Shown here piece after piece: positions 1 to 6,639 of a stretch of 7,331 bases of DNA. The first letter of the stretch is position 1. Each line of letters opens with the position of its first letter. The stretch is from the NCBI GenBank assembly GCA_947464585.1, contig CANHYS010000093.1, positions 1-7,331 on the forward strand, written 5' to 3'. The position numbers were made by a program, and so were the translations under genes. The DNA is from Planctomycetaceae bacterium. GTDB taxonomy: Bacteria > Planctomycetota > Planctomycetia > Pirellulales > UBA1268. The notes under the pieces were generated by a model. It had not been told where the DNA came from. It ran no database searches and saw only the letters and a list, made by a program, of their open reading frames with translations.

Positions 1-1275
1 AAGCAGGGCGCTCGGCTTACGGCGGTCGAGTGCACCGACGGGAGCCGTTTCGAGGCCAGTGCGTTTGTCGACGCCTCCTATGAGGGTGACCTGATGGCGC
101 TGGCGGGCGTGCGATATATCGTCGGCCGCGAATCGCGGGATGAGTATCAGGAGTCGCTCGCCGGCATCCAAGACGTGCACGTGCTCGACACACTGCTCGA
201 TGCGCCTGAAGTGGTGAACAAGTTTCAGAAGCTGGTAGGCGATTCGTCATTGGTCAAGCCGACGGTCGCAGGCTACATGCGGATGAAGGGTTATCTGAAG
301 TCCCATCAGTGGCCGATGCCGGTGGATGCTCGCGACGCGAACGGCCAGCCGCTGCCCGGCGTGTCCGCCGAGCCAACGGGCAAGCCCGGCGCGGGCGACC
401 ATCGCTTCATGGCGTACAACTATCGCCTCTGCCTCACGCGGGATCCCGCCCATCGCGTGGCCATCTCGAAGCCCGAGGGCTACGATCCGAAGTATTTCGA
501 ACTGCTCGCACGATACATCGAAAAATGGCCCGGCATCACGCTGGACAAGCTGTTTCACGTCCCCGAGTTGCCGAACCAGACGACTGACCTCAACACCAGC
601 GGGCCCTACTCCAGCGACCTGCTCGACGGGTCGGCTTGGGCTTATCCGGACGCCAGTTGGCCGGAACGGGATCGGATTGCTGCTTGGCACCGCACATTCC
701 TGCAGGGAATGTTGTGGTTCCTTGGCAACGATCCCCGCGTGCCGGCGGCCCTGCGCGAGGAAACACGTGCCTGGGGACTCGACCGCCGCGAGTTTGCCGA
801 CAACGAGCACTGGCCGTGGCAGTTGTACGTCCGTGTCGGTCGCCGGATGCGGGGTGAGTATGTGATGACCCAGCGAGACGTTCTCGACGACCTGAAGAAG
901 CCTGATTCCGTGGCCATCGGTTCCTTTCTCATTGACTCTCACAACATTCGGCGCGTGCTCACGCCAGACGGCTATGTGCTCAACGAGGGAGGCATCGAGA
1001 TATGGCTCAAGCAGCCCTACGAAATCGCCTTCCGCAGTATCACGCCCAAGGCGGCGGAATGTGAAAACCTGCTCGTGCCCGTCTGCATGTCGGCTTCCTA
1101 CGTGGCCTACTGCACCATCCGGATGGAGCCGGTGTACATGATGATGGGTCAGGCCTCCGGGGTCGCAGCAGCCTTGGCGGCGCGATCTCAAACACCGGTC
1201 CAGTCCTTGGGCTACGACGAAATCCGAGCGGCGTTAGGCAAGCAGGGGCAAAGCATTCTCAACGCCCCTCGCTGA
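1..1275 (+). CDS. FAD-dependent oxidoreductase (PF12831-type), 5'-truncated
   Basis: The reading frame is open from the first base to a TGA at 1273-1275, so 424 residues of the C-terminal part are visible; the N-terminal Rossmann GxGxxG region lies outside the window. Numbering visible codons from base 1, family hallmarks are a VDASYEGDLMALAGV stretch (about 23-37), RFMAYNYRLCLT (about 135-146), a Trp- and Arg-rich block EFADNEHWPWQLYVR (from about 264), DSHNIRR (312-318), and the C-terminal FAD-contact block VPVCMSAS...RMEPVYMMMGQASGVAAALA (about 359-394). These are typical of large FAD-dependent oxidoreductases abundant in Planctomycetes, whose substrates are mostly unknown. A redox enzyme using FAD is well supported; the substrate cannot be read from the sequence. 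An internal ATG at 94 is not the true start, because the conserved sequence continues upstream of it. The gene converges on the RND permease gene with a 45-base gap in which I see no terminator hairpin. Confidence 0.9.
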   Translation, partial: KQGARLTAVECTDGSRFEASAFVDASYEGDLMALAGVRYIVGRESRDEYQESLAGIQDVHVLDTLLDAPEVVNKFQKLVGDSSLVKPTVAGYMRMKGYLKSHQWPMPVDARDANGQPLPGVSAEPTGKPGAGDHRFMAYNYRLCLTRDPAHRVAISKPEGYDPKYFELLARYIEKWPGITLDKLFHVPELPNQTTDLNTSGPYSSDLLDGSAWAYPDASWPERDRIAAWHRTFLQGMLWFLGNDPRVPAALREETRAWGLDRREFADNEHWPWQLYVRVGRRMRGEYVMTQRDVLDDLKKPDSVAIGSFLIDSHNIRRVLTPDGYVLNEGGIEIWLKQPYEIAFRSITPKAAECENLLVPVCMSASYVAYCTIRMEPVYMMMGQASGVAAALAARSQTPVQSLGYDEIRAALGKQGQSILNAPR

Positions 1276-1320
1276 GTTTCTGCGGAGATGTGAGCCGAGA
1301 GTGGTAACGCGACTGACGTC

Positions 1321-4300
1321 TCAGGCGACCGGGAACAGGCGGAAGCAGAGGCCCAGCAGCAGTGGCACGAGCACGAGCGTCACGACCGTCGAGACGAACA
1401 TGCCACCCAGCAGCACGGCGCCGAGTCCCCGGTAGAGCTCGCTGCCGGCGCCGGGAAAAAGCACGAGCGGCAGAAGCCCGAGCACCGTTGTCAGCGTCGT
1501 CATGAAGATCGGGCGGATGCGGCTGCGCACGGCTTCGATGATCGCTTCGGTCGGCTCCCAGGCTGCGCCGTCCGTGCCGGCCTCTGATTCGCCGCGGACC
1601 AATTGCAGCGCCCGCTCGACGATCAGGATCGGATTGTTCACGACCGTGCCGATCAGGATCACGAAGCCCAGCATCGTCAGCACGTCGAGCGTCTGGAAGA
1701 TGCCGAAGGGCGCGCCGAGCCAGTTGAGCATCGCCAGGCCGAGCAGGCCCCCGACGCTGCCCAGCGGCACCGACATGATGATCACCGCCGGGTAGATCCA
1801 CGACTCGAAGAGGGCCGCCATCAAGAGATAGGTGATCACGCTCGCCAGCAACAGGTTGAACCAGAGTGATTGCCAGGTCGTCACCAACTTGTCGGTGGTG
1901 CCACCGAGCGTGATCCGATAGCCGCCGGAAAGGGCGCCCGATTCGACGAGCGGCGCGACCACCAGGCTGCGAATCCGGTCCTGCGCCTCTTCGAGCGGCA
2001 TCTGCGCCGGCGGAGACACCTGCACGGTGATCGCCCGCTCGCGTTCGCGGTGCAGGATCTGCTCCGGCCCGCTGGAGAATTCCCGGACGTCGGCCACGCT
2101 TTCCAGCGGCACGAGCTGGCCGCCCGGCGTGATCACCGGCAGGGAACGCAGATCTTGCGTGCGTTTCACGAACCGGTCGTCCCCCTTGATCACGAGGTCG
2201 ATCCGGTCGTTGTCGAGAAAGTAGTCGGTCGCATAGCCGCCGTCGACCAGGCAGTTGACCATGTAGCCCAGCTGCCGGGCGTCGAGTTGCATGTCGGCCG
2301 ACTGTTCGAGCCGCGGCACGAGCTGCACCTCGGGGCTCGATAGGTCGAGCGACGGCTTCGGCAGGTTTTGACTGCCGGGCGTGGCCTCGGGGAGCTTGGC
2401 CATCACGCCGAGGCCCAGCTGCACGAGCCTGGCGAGATCGGGGCCGGTGATCTCGATGTCGATCGTGCGGCCCGAACCGATCCCCTGTTCGAAGAGGCTC
2501 GACTGCTTGGCCACGGCGAACGTGCCCGGTAGATCGGCCGCCACCCGGCGGATCAGGGGCACGAGTTTTGCCGCCTGCAGCGGATCGAGCGACCGCACGC
2601 CGATGAACACGCTCCGGCCCCGGGCGACGAAGAACAGGTCGCCAAGGACGGGGGCATCGAGTGCGGCCGCCTCTGGGCTGCCGGGCTCGACATCCCAGTA
2701 GGGGAGCAGCCGGTTTTCGACGATGTCTCCCATGCGCAGCAGTTCGTCGATGTTGTAGCCCGGGGGCGGCAGCAGAATGCCAAAGACGAGATTGCGATTG
2801 CCCTCCGGCAGGTATTCGACCTTTGGCATGAGCAGCCAGGTGGCGGCCACCGCGGCGGCCACGATGACCAGCGAGGTGATGGCCTGTCGCGCGACTCCCG
2901 CCAGAAGAAAGCGATCCAGGCCCAGCAGGCCGCTCATGAAGGCGGCTCCGAAACGGCTGATCGGGTCGCGGGCGGCCGGCGTGGCGGCATTGCCATCGGC
3001 TTGTCCGCCAGTGACGACGGCGGCGGCGGCGCTCCCGTGACGGCCCTTGAGCAGCCAGGCGGCGGCCACCGGCACGACGAGCCCCGAGACGGCCAGCGAC
3101 AGCCCGACGGCCGAGGCGATCGCCAGGGCGATGTCGCCGAAGAGCTGGCCGGCCTCGCCCTGGACGAAGAGCACCGGCAGGAAGACGGCCACGTTGGTGA
3201 GCGTGCTGGCGAGGATGGCCCCCCAGACCTCCGTCGTGCCGCGGACGGCGGCGGTGCGGGGATCCTCTCCCCGGCTCCAGTGGACGAAGATGTTTTCGAG
3301 CACGACCACGGCGTTGTCGATCAGCATGCCGACCGCGAAGGCGATGCCGGCGAGGCTGATCACGTTGAGCGTGCGGTTGAACGCGGCCAGCGCGAGAAAG
3401 GTGCCCATCACGCTCACCGGGATCGACATCGCCACGATCAGCGTCGAGCGGATGTTCCGCAGAAACAGGAGGAGCGTGCCAAGCGTCAGCAGCCCGCCCA
3501 CGAAAATGTTGTCGTTGACCAGGCCGATCGCGGAGTCGATGTAGGTCGTCTCGTCGTAGACGACCGTCAGGCTCAGGCCCCGGGGCCGCAGGTCGGTGTC
3601 GATGTCGGCGGCGACGGCCCGCAGCCGTCGCATCATGGCGAGCACATTCGCATCCTGTTCCCTGGTGACCTTGATGGCGAGGTTGCGGGCGCCGAATCGC
3701 CGCACGATGCCATCGGGCTTCTTCATGCCCAGTTGCACCTTCGCGACATCCCGCACGTATACCGGCCGGCCGTCGCGTCGTGAGACGATCACCCCTGCGA
3801 CCTGCTCGGGCGAGCGGAACTGCCCGAGGGTCCGCACGACGTACCGCCGCTTGCCCTCCCAGAAGTCGCCGCCGGAGGTGTCCTGGTTCTGGTTGGAGAG
3901 CGCCAGTCGGAGATCGTCGATCGTGAGCTGCCGGGCGGCGAGCAACTGCGGGTCGATGATGACCTGCAACTCGTCGTCCCGCCCGCCCACGAGATCGGCG
4001 CTCGACACGCCGTCGACCCGCTCGAGCCGGCCTTCGATTTCGTCCTCGGCCATCCGCCGCATCGCCTCCACGTCGATGTCGGGCGGTTTGAACGCGGCGA
4101 GTTCGGGGCGGGCCGCCGTGAGCCGACGGAGGCGGTAGAGCGCCAGGTCCGGCGTGCGGGCGGATGCCACACGATCGACTTCGGCAGCGAGGGCAGGGTG
4201 GGCCGCCTTGGCACGCGCGAGCGTTTCGGAATCGGGGGCGGCCTGCCCCAGGATCAGCCAGGCCACGGGGCGGTCGTTCGCGCTGGCGGTACGGATCACG

Positions 4301-4674
4301 GGCCTGTCCGCGTCGATCGGCCAATCGCGGACCTGCTGCACTCGCGTGTTGACCTTCACGAGGGCCTGCGACATGTCGGTGCCGACGGCGAACTCGAGCT
4401 CGATCGTGCCCAGGGAGTCGCTCGAATCGCTCGAGAGCTTCACGAGCCCTTCGACGCTCCGCAACTGCTCCTCGAGGGGCTGCACGAGTTCGCGTTCGAC
4501 CTCCTGCGGACTCGCGCCCGGCCAGGAGGCGCCGACCGAGATGGTCGGAGTCTGCACCTCCGGCGTGAGCTGCACCGGCATCGAGAGCAGAGCCAGCACA
4601 CCGAAGAGCGTCACCAGGATCACGCCCACGGCGACCTTCACCGGATTGGCGACACAGATCGCGACAAGGTTCAT
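1321..4674 (-). CDS. Efflux RND transporter permease subunit (AcrB/HAE-type)
   Basis: This 1117-residue inner-membrane protein should export compounds from periplasm or membrane using the proton motive force, together with the adjacent adaptor. TM1 spans about 11-30. It is followed by the signature first porter domain (TPEVQTPTISVGASWPGAS at 38-56, then EVERELVQPLEEQL). TM2-TM6 lie at about 387-541, with the TM4 motif GMLIDNAVVVLENI at 449-462. A polar, Ala-rich linker (about 545-575) leads to TM7 (597-615), a second porter domain, and TM8-TM12 (about 935-1108), including GTVVNNPILIVE (1009-1020) and RIRPIFMTTLTTVLGLLPL (1052-1070). It is somewhat longer than AcrB (1049 aa), mainly from a helical, Arg/Ala-rich insertion at about 145-200. 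By eye, D453-N454 match AcrB D407-D408, and N1013 matches K940. The ATG at 4674 gives a correct RND N-terminus; a longer frame in another register (4726-1259) is a high-GC shadow. It lies 67 bases downstream of the adaptor gene in the same direction, so the two are presumably one operon. The substrate is unknown; drug-type is favoured over metal-type because of the TM4 sequence. Confidence 0.97.
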   Translation of the reverse strand: MNLVAICVANPVKVAVGVILVTLFGVLALLSMPVQLTPEVQTPTISVGASWPGASPQEVERELVQPLEEQLRSVEGLVKLSSDSSDSLGTIELEFAVGTDMSQALVKVNTRVQQVRDWPIDADRPVIRTASANDRPVAWLILGQAAPDSETLARAKAAHPALAAEVDRVASARTPDLALYRLRRLTAARPELAAFKPPDIDVEAMRRMAEDEIEGRLERVDGVSSADLVGGRDDELQVIIDPQLLAARQLTIDDLRLALSNQNQDTSGGDFWEGKRRYVVRTLGQFRSPEQVAGVIVSRRDGRPVYVRDVAKVQLGMKKPDGIVRRFGARNLAIKVTREQDANVLAMMRRLRAVAADIDTDLRPRGLSLTVVYDETTYIDSAIGLVNDNIFVGGLLTLGTLLLFLRNIRSTLIVAMSIPVSVMGTFLALAAFNRTLNVISLAGIAFAVGMLIDNAVVVLENIFVHWSRGEDPRTAAVRGTTEVWGAILASTLTNVAVFLPVLFVQGEAGQLFGDIALAIASAVGLSLAVSGLVVPVAAAWLLKGRHGSAAAAVVTGGQADGNAATPAARDPISRFGAAFMSGLLGLDRFLLAGVARQAITSLVIVAAAVAATWLLMPKVEYLPEGNRNLVFGILLPPPGYNIDELLRMGDIVENRLLPYWDVEPGSPEAAALDAPVLGDLFFVARGRSVFIGVRSLDPLQAAKLVPLIRRVAADLPGTFAVAKQSSLFEQGIGSGRTIDIEITGPDLARLVQLGLGVMAKLPEATPGSQNLPKPSLDLSSPEVQLVPRLEQSADMQLDARQLGYMVNCLVDGGYATDYFLDNDRIDLVIKGDDRFVKRTQDLRSLPVITPGGQLVPLESVADVREFSSGPEQILHRERERAITVQVSPPAQMPLEEAQDRIRSLVVAPLVESGALSGGYRITLGGTTDKLVTTWQSLWFNLLLASVITYLLMAALFESWIYPAVIIMSVPLGSVGGLLGLAMLNWLGAPFGIFQTLDVLTMLGFVILIGTVVNNPILIVERALQLVRGESEAGTDGAAWEPTEAIIEAVRSRIRPIFMTTLTTVLGLLPLVLFPGAGSELYRGLGAVLLGGMFVSTVVTLVLVPLLLGLCFRLFPVA

Positions 4675-4713
4675 CGTGGGCTCGCGGCATTGACGCCGTG
4701 TGGGACTGGTTCA

Positions 4714-4734
4714 GCGGCCGGGGCATCCGGCCGC
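4714..4734 (-). promoter_or_regulatory. Perfect intergenic hairpin between adaptor and permease genes
   Basis: GCGGCCGG at 4714-4721 and CCGGCCGC at 4727-4734 form a perfect 8-bp GC-only stem with a 5-base loop. It sits in the 67-base gap after the adaptor stop and before the permease start. Neither strand has a U-run after it, so a standard intrinsic terminator is unlikely. A role in mRNA stability, processing or partial attenuation that sets the adaptor:permease ratio is inference. Chance occurrence in GC-rich DNA is possible. Confidence 0.4.
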
Positions 4735-4741
4735 GACGTCG

Positions 4742-6070
4742 TCACGGCTGTTGAAACATGACCGCCATGCCCGGCCGCAGCCGCTCGTTGCCGCGAATGA
4801 CGACCAACTGGCCGGGCTCGAGGCCGCCGCGGACCTCCACGCTGTTCTCGATCGTGGCCCCGATCGCGACCTGCACCGGCCGCACCACGCCCGTGGCAGC
4901 GCCCGCCGGTCCGCCGGATGTCGCAACGGCGGGGTCGATGCAATAGACCAGGGGCGCGGGGCCACCGAGGACCAGAGCATCCTTCGGCACGACCGTCGCG
5001 AGGCCGGTTCGCCCGACAGGCAGCCAGGCCCGCGCGAGCATGCCGCCGCGCAACGTCGGTTGGCCGTCCACGATCCTGTTCTGGAGCGATACTTTGACGG
5101 GAAAACTGCGGCTGAGCAGATCGGCCTGAGGAACAACGCGTTCCACGCGACCGATCCATGTCTGGTGCGGGGCGGCGTCGAATTCCAGTCGCACCTCCAC
5201 GCCGCGGGCAAGCGATGCGATCGACAGCTCGGGCACTTGGACCTCGATCTCGACGGTGTCGAGTTCCGCGATTCGCGCCACCAGTCCGCCTCGCGCGAGC
5301 CATTGCCCCTGTTCTGCGAATCGCTCGACGACCCAGCCGTCGAAGGGAGAACGGATCGTGTGCTTGCCGAGTTGATCGTCGATGCGCTCGAGTTGCGCTT
5401 CCTGGACGGCTGCGGCTGCCGCAGCCTGAGCGACCTGTTCCTTCCGCGGGCCGGCCTCGGCGAGCGCGAGCGCCGCCCGGCTGCCGCGGAGTTGAGCCTC
5501 CGCCTGGCGCAGTTCCGTCTGGACGTCGTGCAACTCGTCGGCGGTGCTGGTTCCGCGTTCTGCCAGCCGCTTGAGCCGCTCGAAGCGACTGCGGGCATAT
5601 TCCGCACGGGCCTCGAATCCCTCGGCGATAGCGCGAGCCTGTTCGATGTCTTCAGGACGCGTGCCAGCGGTGAGTTCCGCAAGCATCTGCCGCAACCGAT
5701 CCAGTTCGGCCGCGGCTCCTCGACGTTCGATTTCTAAAAGGCCGCGCAGCAGCTCCGCGATCGGCTGTTTCGCCTCCACATGCTGCCCCTCGAGCACCGG
5801 CAGGCTTACCACCCGACCATCGACCGCGCTCCCGACGTCGCTCACACGGGCCGGGTAGACAGTGCCCACGAACGATTGTCCGGCGGCCAGTTCTCGCCGT
5901 TCCACTCTGGCCACACCGACCGGCACGGCGAGCGGGGGATCCGCTGCCAACGCTGAGGTGGCCCCCAGGAGCAGGCAAATCCAGCATGGAAATGGGGTTT
6001 TCCCGATTTTCTGGATCGACGCGAAGCCCCCTCGCCACCCTCGAACGCACGATATTCGCCACATCACCAT
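4742..6070 (-). CDS. HlyD/AcrA-family RND periplasmic adaptor subunit
   Basis: This 442-residue membrane fusion protein should bridge the RND permease and an outer-membrane channel. A long basic N-region is followed by a hydrophobic segment CWICLLLGATSALAA (29-43), a signal peptide with a likely signal peptidase I site after ALA or ALAA; there is no lipobox cysteine, so it is probably not a lipoprotein. The first lipoyl half is at about 85-108 (GRVVSLPVLEGQHVEAKQPI). A long alpha-hairpin follows (about 111-235), and the second lipoyl half (HTIRSPFDGWVVERFAEQGQ) at about 237-256. Beta-barrel and membrane-proximal domains run to the C-terminus (RGNERLRPGMAVMF). At the hairpin tip R165, L169 and T176 align with the RLS contact motif of TolC-dependent adaptors, with Thr in place of Ser. 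The codons ATG-GTG-ATG at 6070-6062 offer starts at 6070 or 6064; no later in-frame ATG, GTG or TTG precedes the hydrophobic core. No clear Shine-Dalgarno sequence is seen. The frame stays open upstream to 6709, but that part overlaps the 23S leader and is rejected. Confidence 0.93.
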   Translation of the reverse strand: MVMWRISCVRGWRGGFASIQKIGKTPFPCWICLLLGATSALAADPPLAVPVGVARVERRELAAGQSFVGTVYPARVSDVGSAVDGRVVSLPVLEGQHVEAKQPIAELLRGLLEIERRGAAAELDRLRQMLAELTAGTRPEDIEQARAIAEGFEARAEYARSRFERLKRLAERGTSTADELHDVQTELRQAEAQLRGSRAALALAEAGPRKEQVAQAAAAAAVQEAQLERIDDQLGKHTIRSPFDGWVVERFAEQGQWLARGGLVARIAELDTVEIEVQVPELSIASLARGVEVRLEFDAAPHQTWIGRVERVVPQADLLSRSFPVKVSLQNRIVDGQPTLRGGMLARAWLPVGRTGLATVVPKDALVLGGPAPLVYCIDPAVATSGGPAGAATGVVRPVQVAIGATIENSVEVRGGLEPGQLVVIRGNERLRPGMAVMFQQP

Positions 6071-6078
6071 GCTTGAAC

Positions 6079-6225
6079 TTATACCCGATAAAGGGTTTTC
6101 TGCTTCTTTTTGCGGTATTTTTCGCGGTGCTTGACGTTGGGGACGGGTTCGGCTAATTTTCCTCGAAGTGCCAGCCGATGCCATTGAACCGTGCGTTTGA
6201 TGTTGTCGGTGGTCGGATTCGCCGT
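6079..6225 (-). pseudogene. Possible remnant of a small basic protein gene (48 codons, no start)
   Basis: Between an upstream stop (6228-6226) and a TAA at 6081-6079, 48 codons are open on the minus strand. They encode a strongly basic peptide containing NIKRTVQWHRLALRGKLAEP and ending KHREKYRKKKQKTLYRV. The composition looks more protein-like than neighbouring shadow frames. However, no ATG, GTG or TTG occurs in it, and the same frame is interrupted by stops further upstream. It could be the 3' end of a decayed gene, a gene using a rare start, or chance. It ends 8 bases before the adaptor start codon and overlaps the candidate plus-strand rRNA promoter. I do not recognise a family. Confidence 0.25.
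6131..6159 (+). promoter_or_regulatory. Candidate sigma70-type promoter for the 23S transcript
   Basis: TTGACG (6131-6136) lies 17 bases before TAATTT (6154-6159). The -35 matches consensus at five of six positions; the -10 is weak, keeping only the first two T-A bases and the final T. Upstream, 6090-6125 is AT- and T-run-rich within GC-rich surroundings, resembling the UP elements of strong rRNA promoters. If used, transcription would start near 6166 and give a leader of roughly 550 bases before mature 23S. It points away from the adaptor gene. No better plus-strand promoter is apparent between 6071 and 6380. Confidence 0.35.
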
Positions 6226-6344
6226 TTAGGACGTGATCTTGCCGTGGGTTGAGGCCCGCTCCGGTTATTCGGAACGAACCTCTGTCCATGGCGATGCCCA
6301 AGGATGTGCCCAGCGATGGGTGTTTTCCTTGAAGCGACAGGGTC

Positions 6345-6379
6345 ACGAGCCGACGGTGCTTGATGCACTGCCGGCTCGT
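6345..6379 (+). promoter_or_regulatory. Strong leader hairpin (boxB-like; alternatively an intrinsic terminator)
   Basis: ACGAGCCG (6345-6352) pairs perfectly with CGGCTCGT (6372-6379). Past one A-C mismatch the stem continues with C-G, a G-U pair and GTGC/GCAC (6356-6359 with 6365-6368), closing on a 5-base loop. The hairpin is followed by TTTTGTTCTTT, so taken alone it resembles a Rho-independent terminator. Because that T-rich tail is also a boxA match upstream of an rRNA gene, the boxB-boxA arrangement of rRNA leaders is the preferred reading. Confidence 0.55.
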
Positions 6380-6381
6380 TT

Positions 6382-6395
6382 TGTTCTTTGACAAT
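6382..6395 (+). promoter_or_regulatory. boxA-like rRNA antitermination site
   Basis: TGTTCTTTGACAAT matches the E. coli rrn boxA TGCTCTTTAACAAT at 12 of 14 positions. In rrn operons boxA RNA binds NusB/NusE and makes polymerase resistant to Rho-dependent termination. Placement directly after a hairpin and upstream of 23S is as expected. The embedded TTGACA (6388-6393) could be mistaken for a -35 box, but no good -10 element lies 16-18 bases downstream. Confidence 0.65.
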
Positions 6396-6432
6396 TTGGT
6401 CGTGGTAATTGGCATCTTGAAAGAATGCTGAT

Positions 6433-6517
6433 GGAGGCTGTTCTCAAGGCAGCCTTCGGAGGCGTTCTCCCAAGGCTCACGAAGGCGTTTTGCAAAGCAA
6501 TTTGCAGGGCGTTGTTC
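6433..6517 (+). repeat. Four-unit degenerate repeat, about 24-base period, in the 23S leader
   Basis: Related segments start at 6433 (GGAGGCTGTTCTC), 6458 (GGAGGCGTTCTCC), 6481 (GAAGGCGTTTTGC) and 6505 (CAGGGCGTTGTTC), spaced 25, 23 and 24 bases. The shared core is approximately GGCGTTNTNC; the first three are followed by AAGGC or AAAGC. The first unit can also fold on its own (GGAGGCTG with CAGCCTTC). The function is unknown. Confidence 0.4.
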
Positions 6518-6595
6518 GTGAAAAAGAGCGAGGAAGTACCTCACCTTCTCGTTGTCTTCGCAATGAGGCAACGCAGAGTTGGGGGTAATCGTAAT

Positions 6596-6636
6596 GCCCT
6601 GAGTGGCTGGCGCGCTTGCCAGCGGCAACTCAGGGC
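6596..6636 (+). other. Large stable hairpin in the pre-23S leader
   Basis: GCCCTGAGT (6596-6604) pairs perfectly with ACTCAGGGC (6628-6636). Inside an asymmetric internal loop, GCTGGC (6606-6611) pairs with GCCAGC (6618-6623) around a 6-base loop. No T-run follows, so it does not look like a terminator. It lies 84 bases before the 23S 5' end and could be an RNase III or other processing landmark. Confidence 0.55.
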
Positions 6637-6639
6637 TTA

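Noticed and set aside
247..1191. 314-codon open frame antisense to the FAD oxidoreductase gene
   Set aside because: No recognisable motif; the plus-strand frame carries strong family signatures through the same bases.
1259..4726. 1155-codon open frame on the minus strand, longer than the permease frame it overlaps
   Set aside because: It is a high-GC shadow: the translation is a Arg/Pro/Gly-rich sequence with no membrane segments or motifs, while the overlapping frame is an unmistakable RND permease.
6078..6083. TATAAG on the minus strand as a -10 box for the adaptor operon
   Set aside because: It lies only 7 bases before the ATG with no credible -35 at 16-18 bases upstream; it would require a nearly leaderless transcript.
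6388..6393. TTGACA as a consensus -35 promoter box
   Set aside because: It is embedded in the boxA match and has no acceptable -10 hexamer at 16-18 bases downstream.
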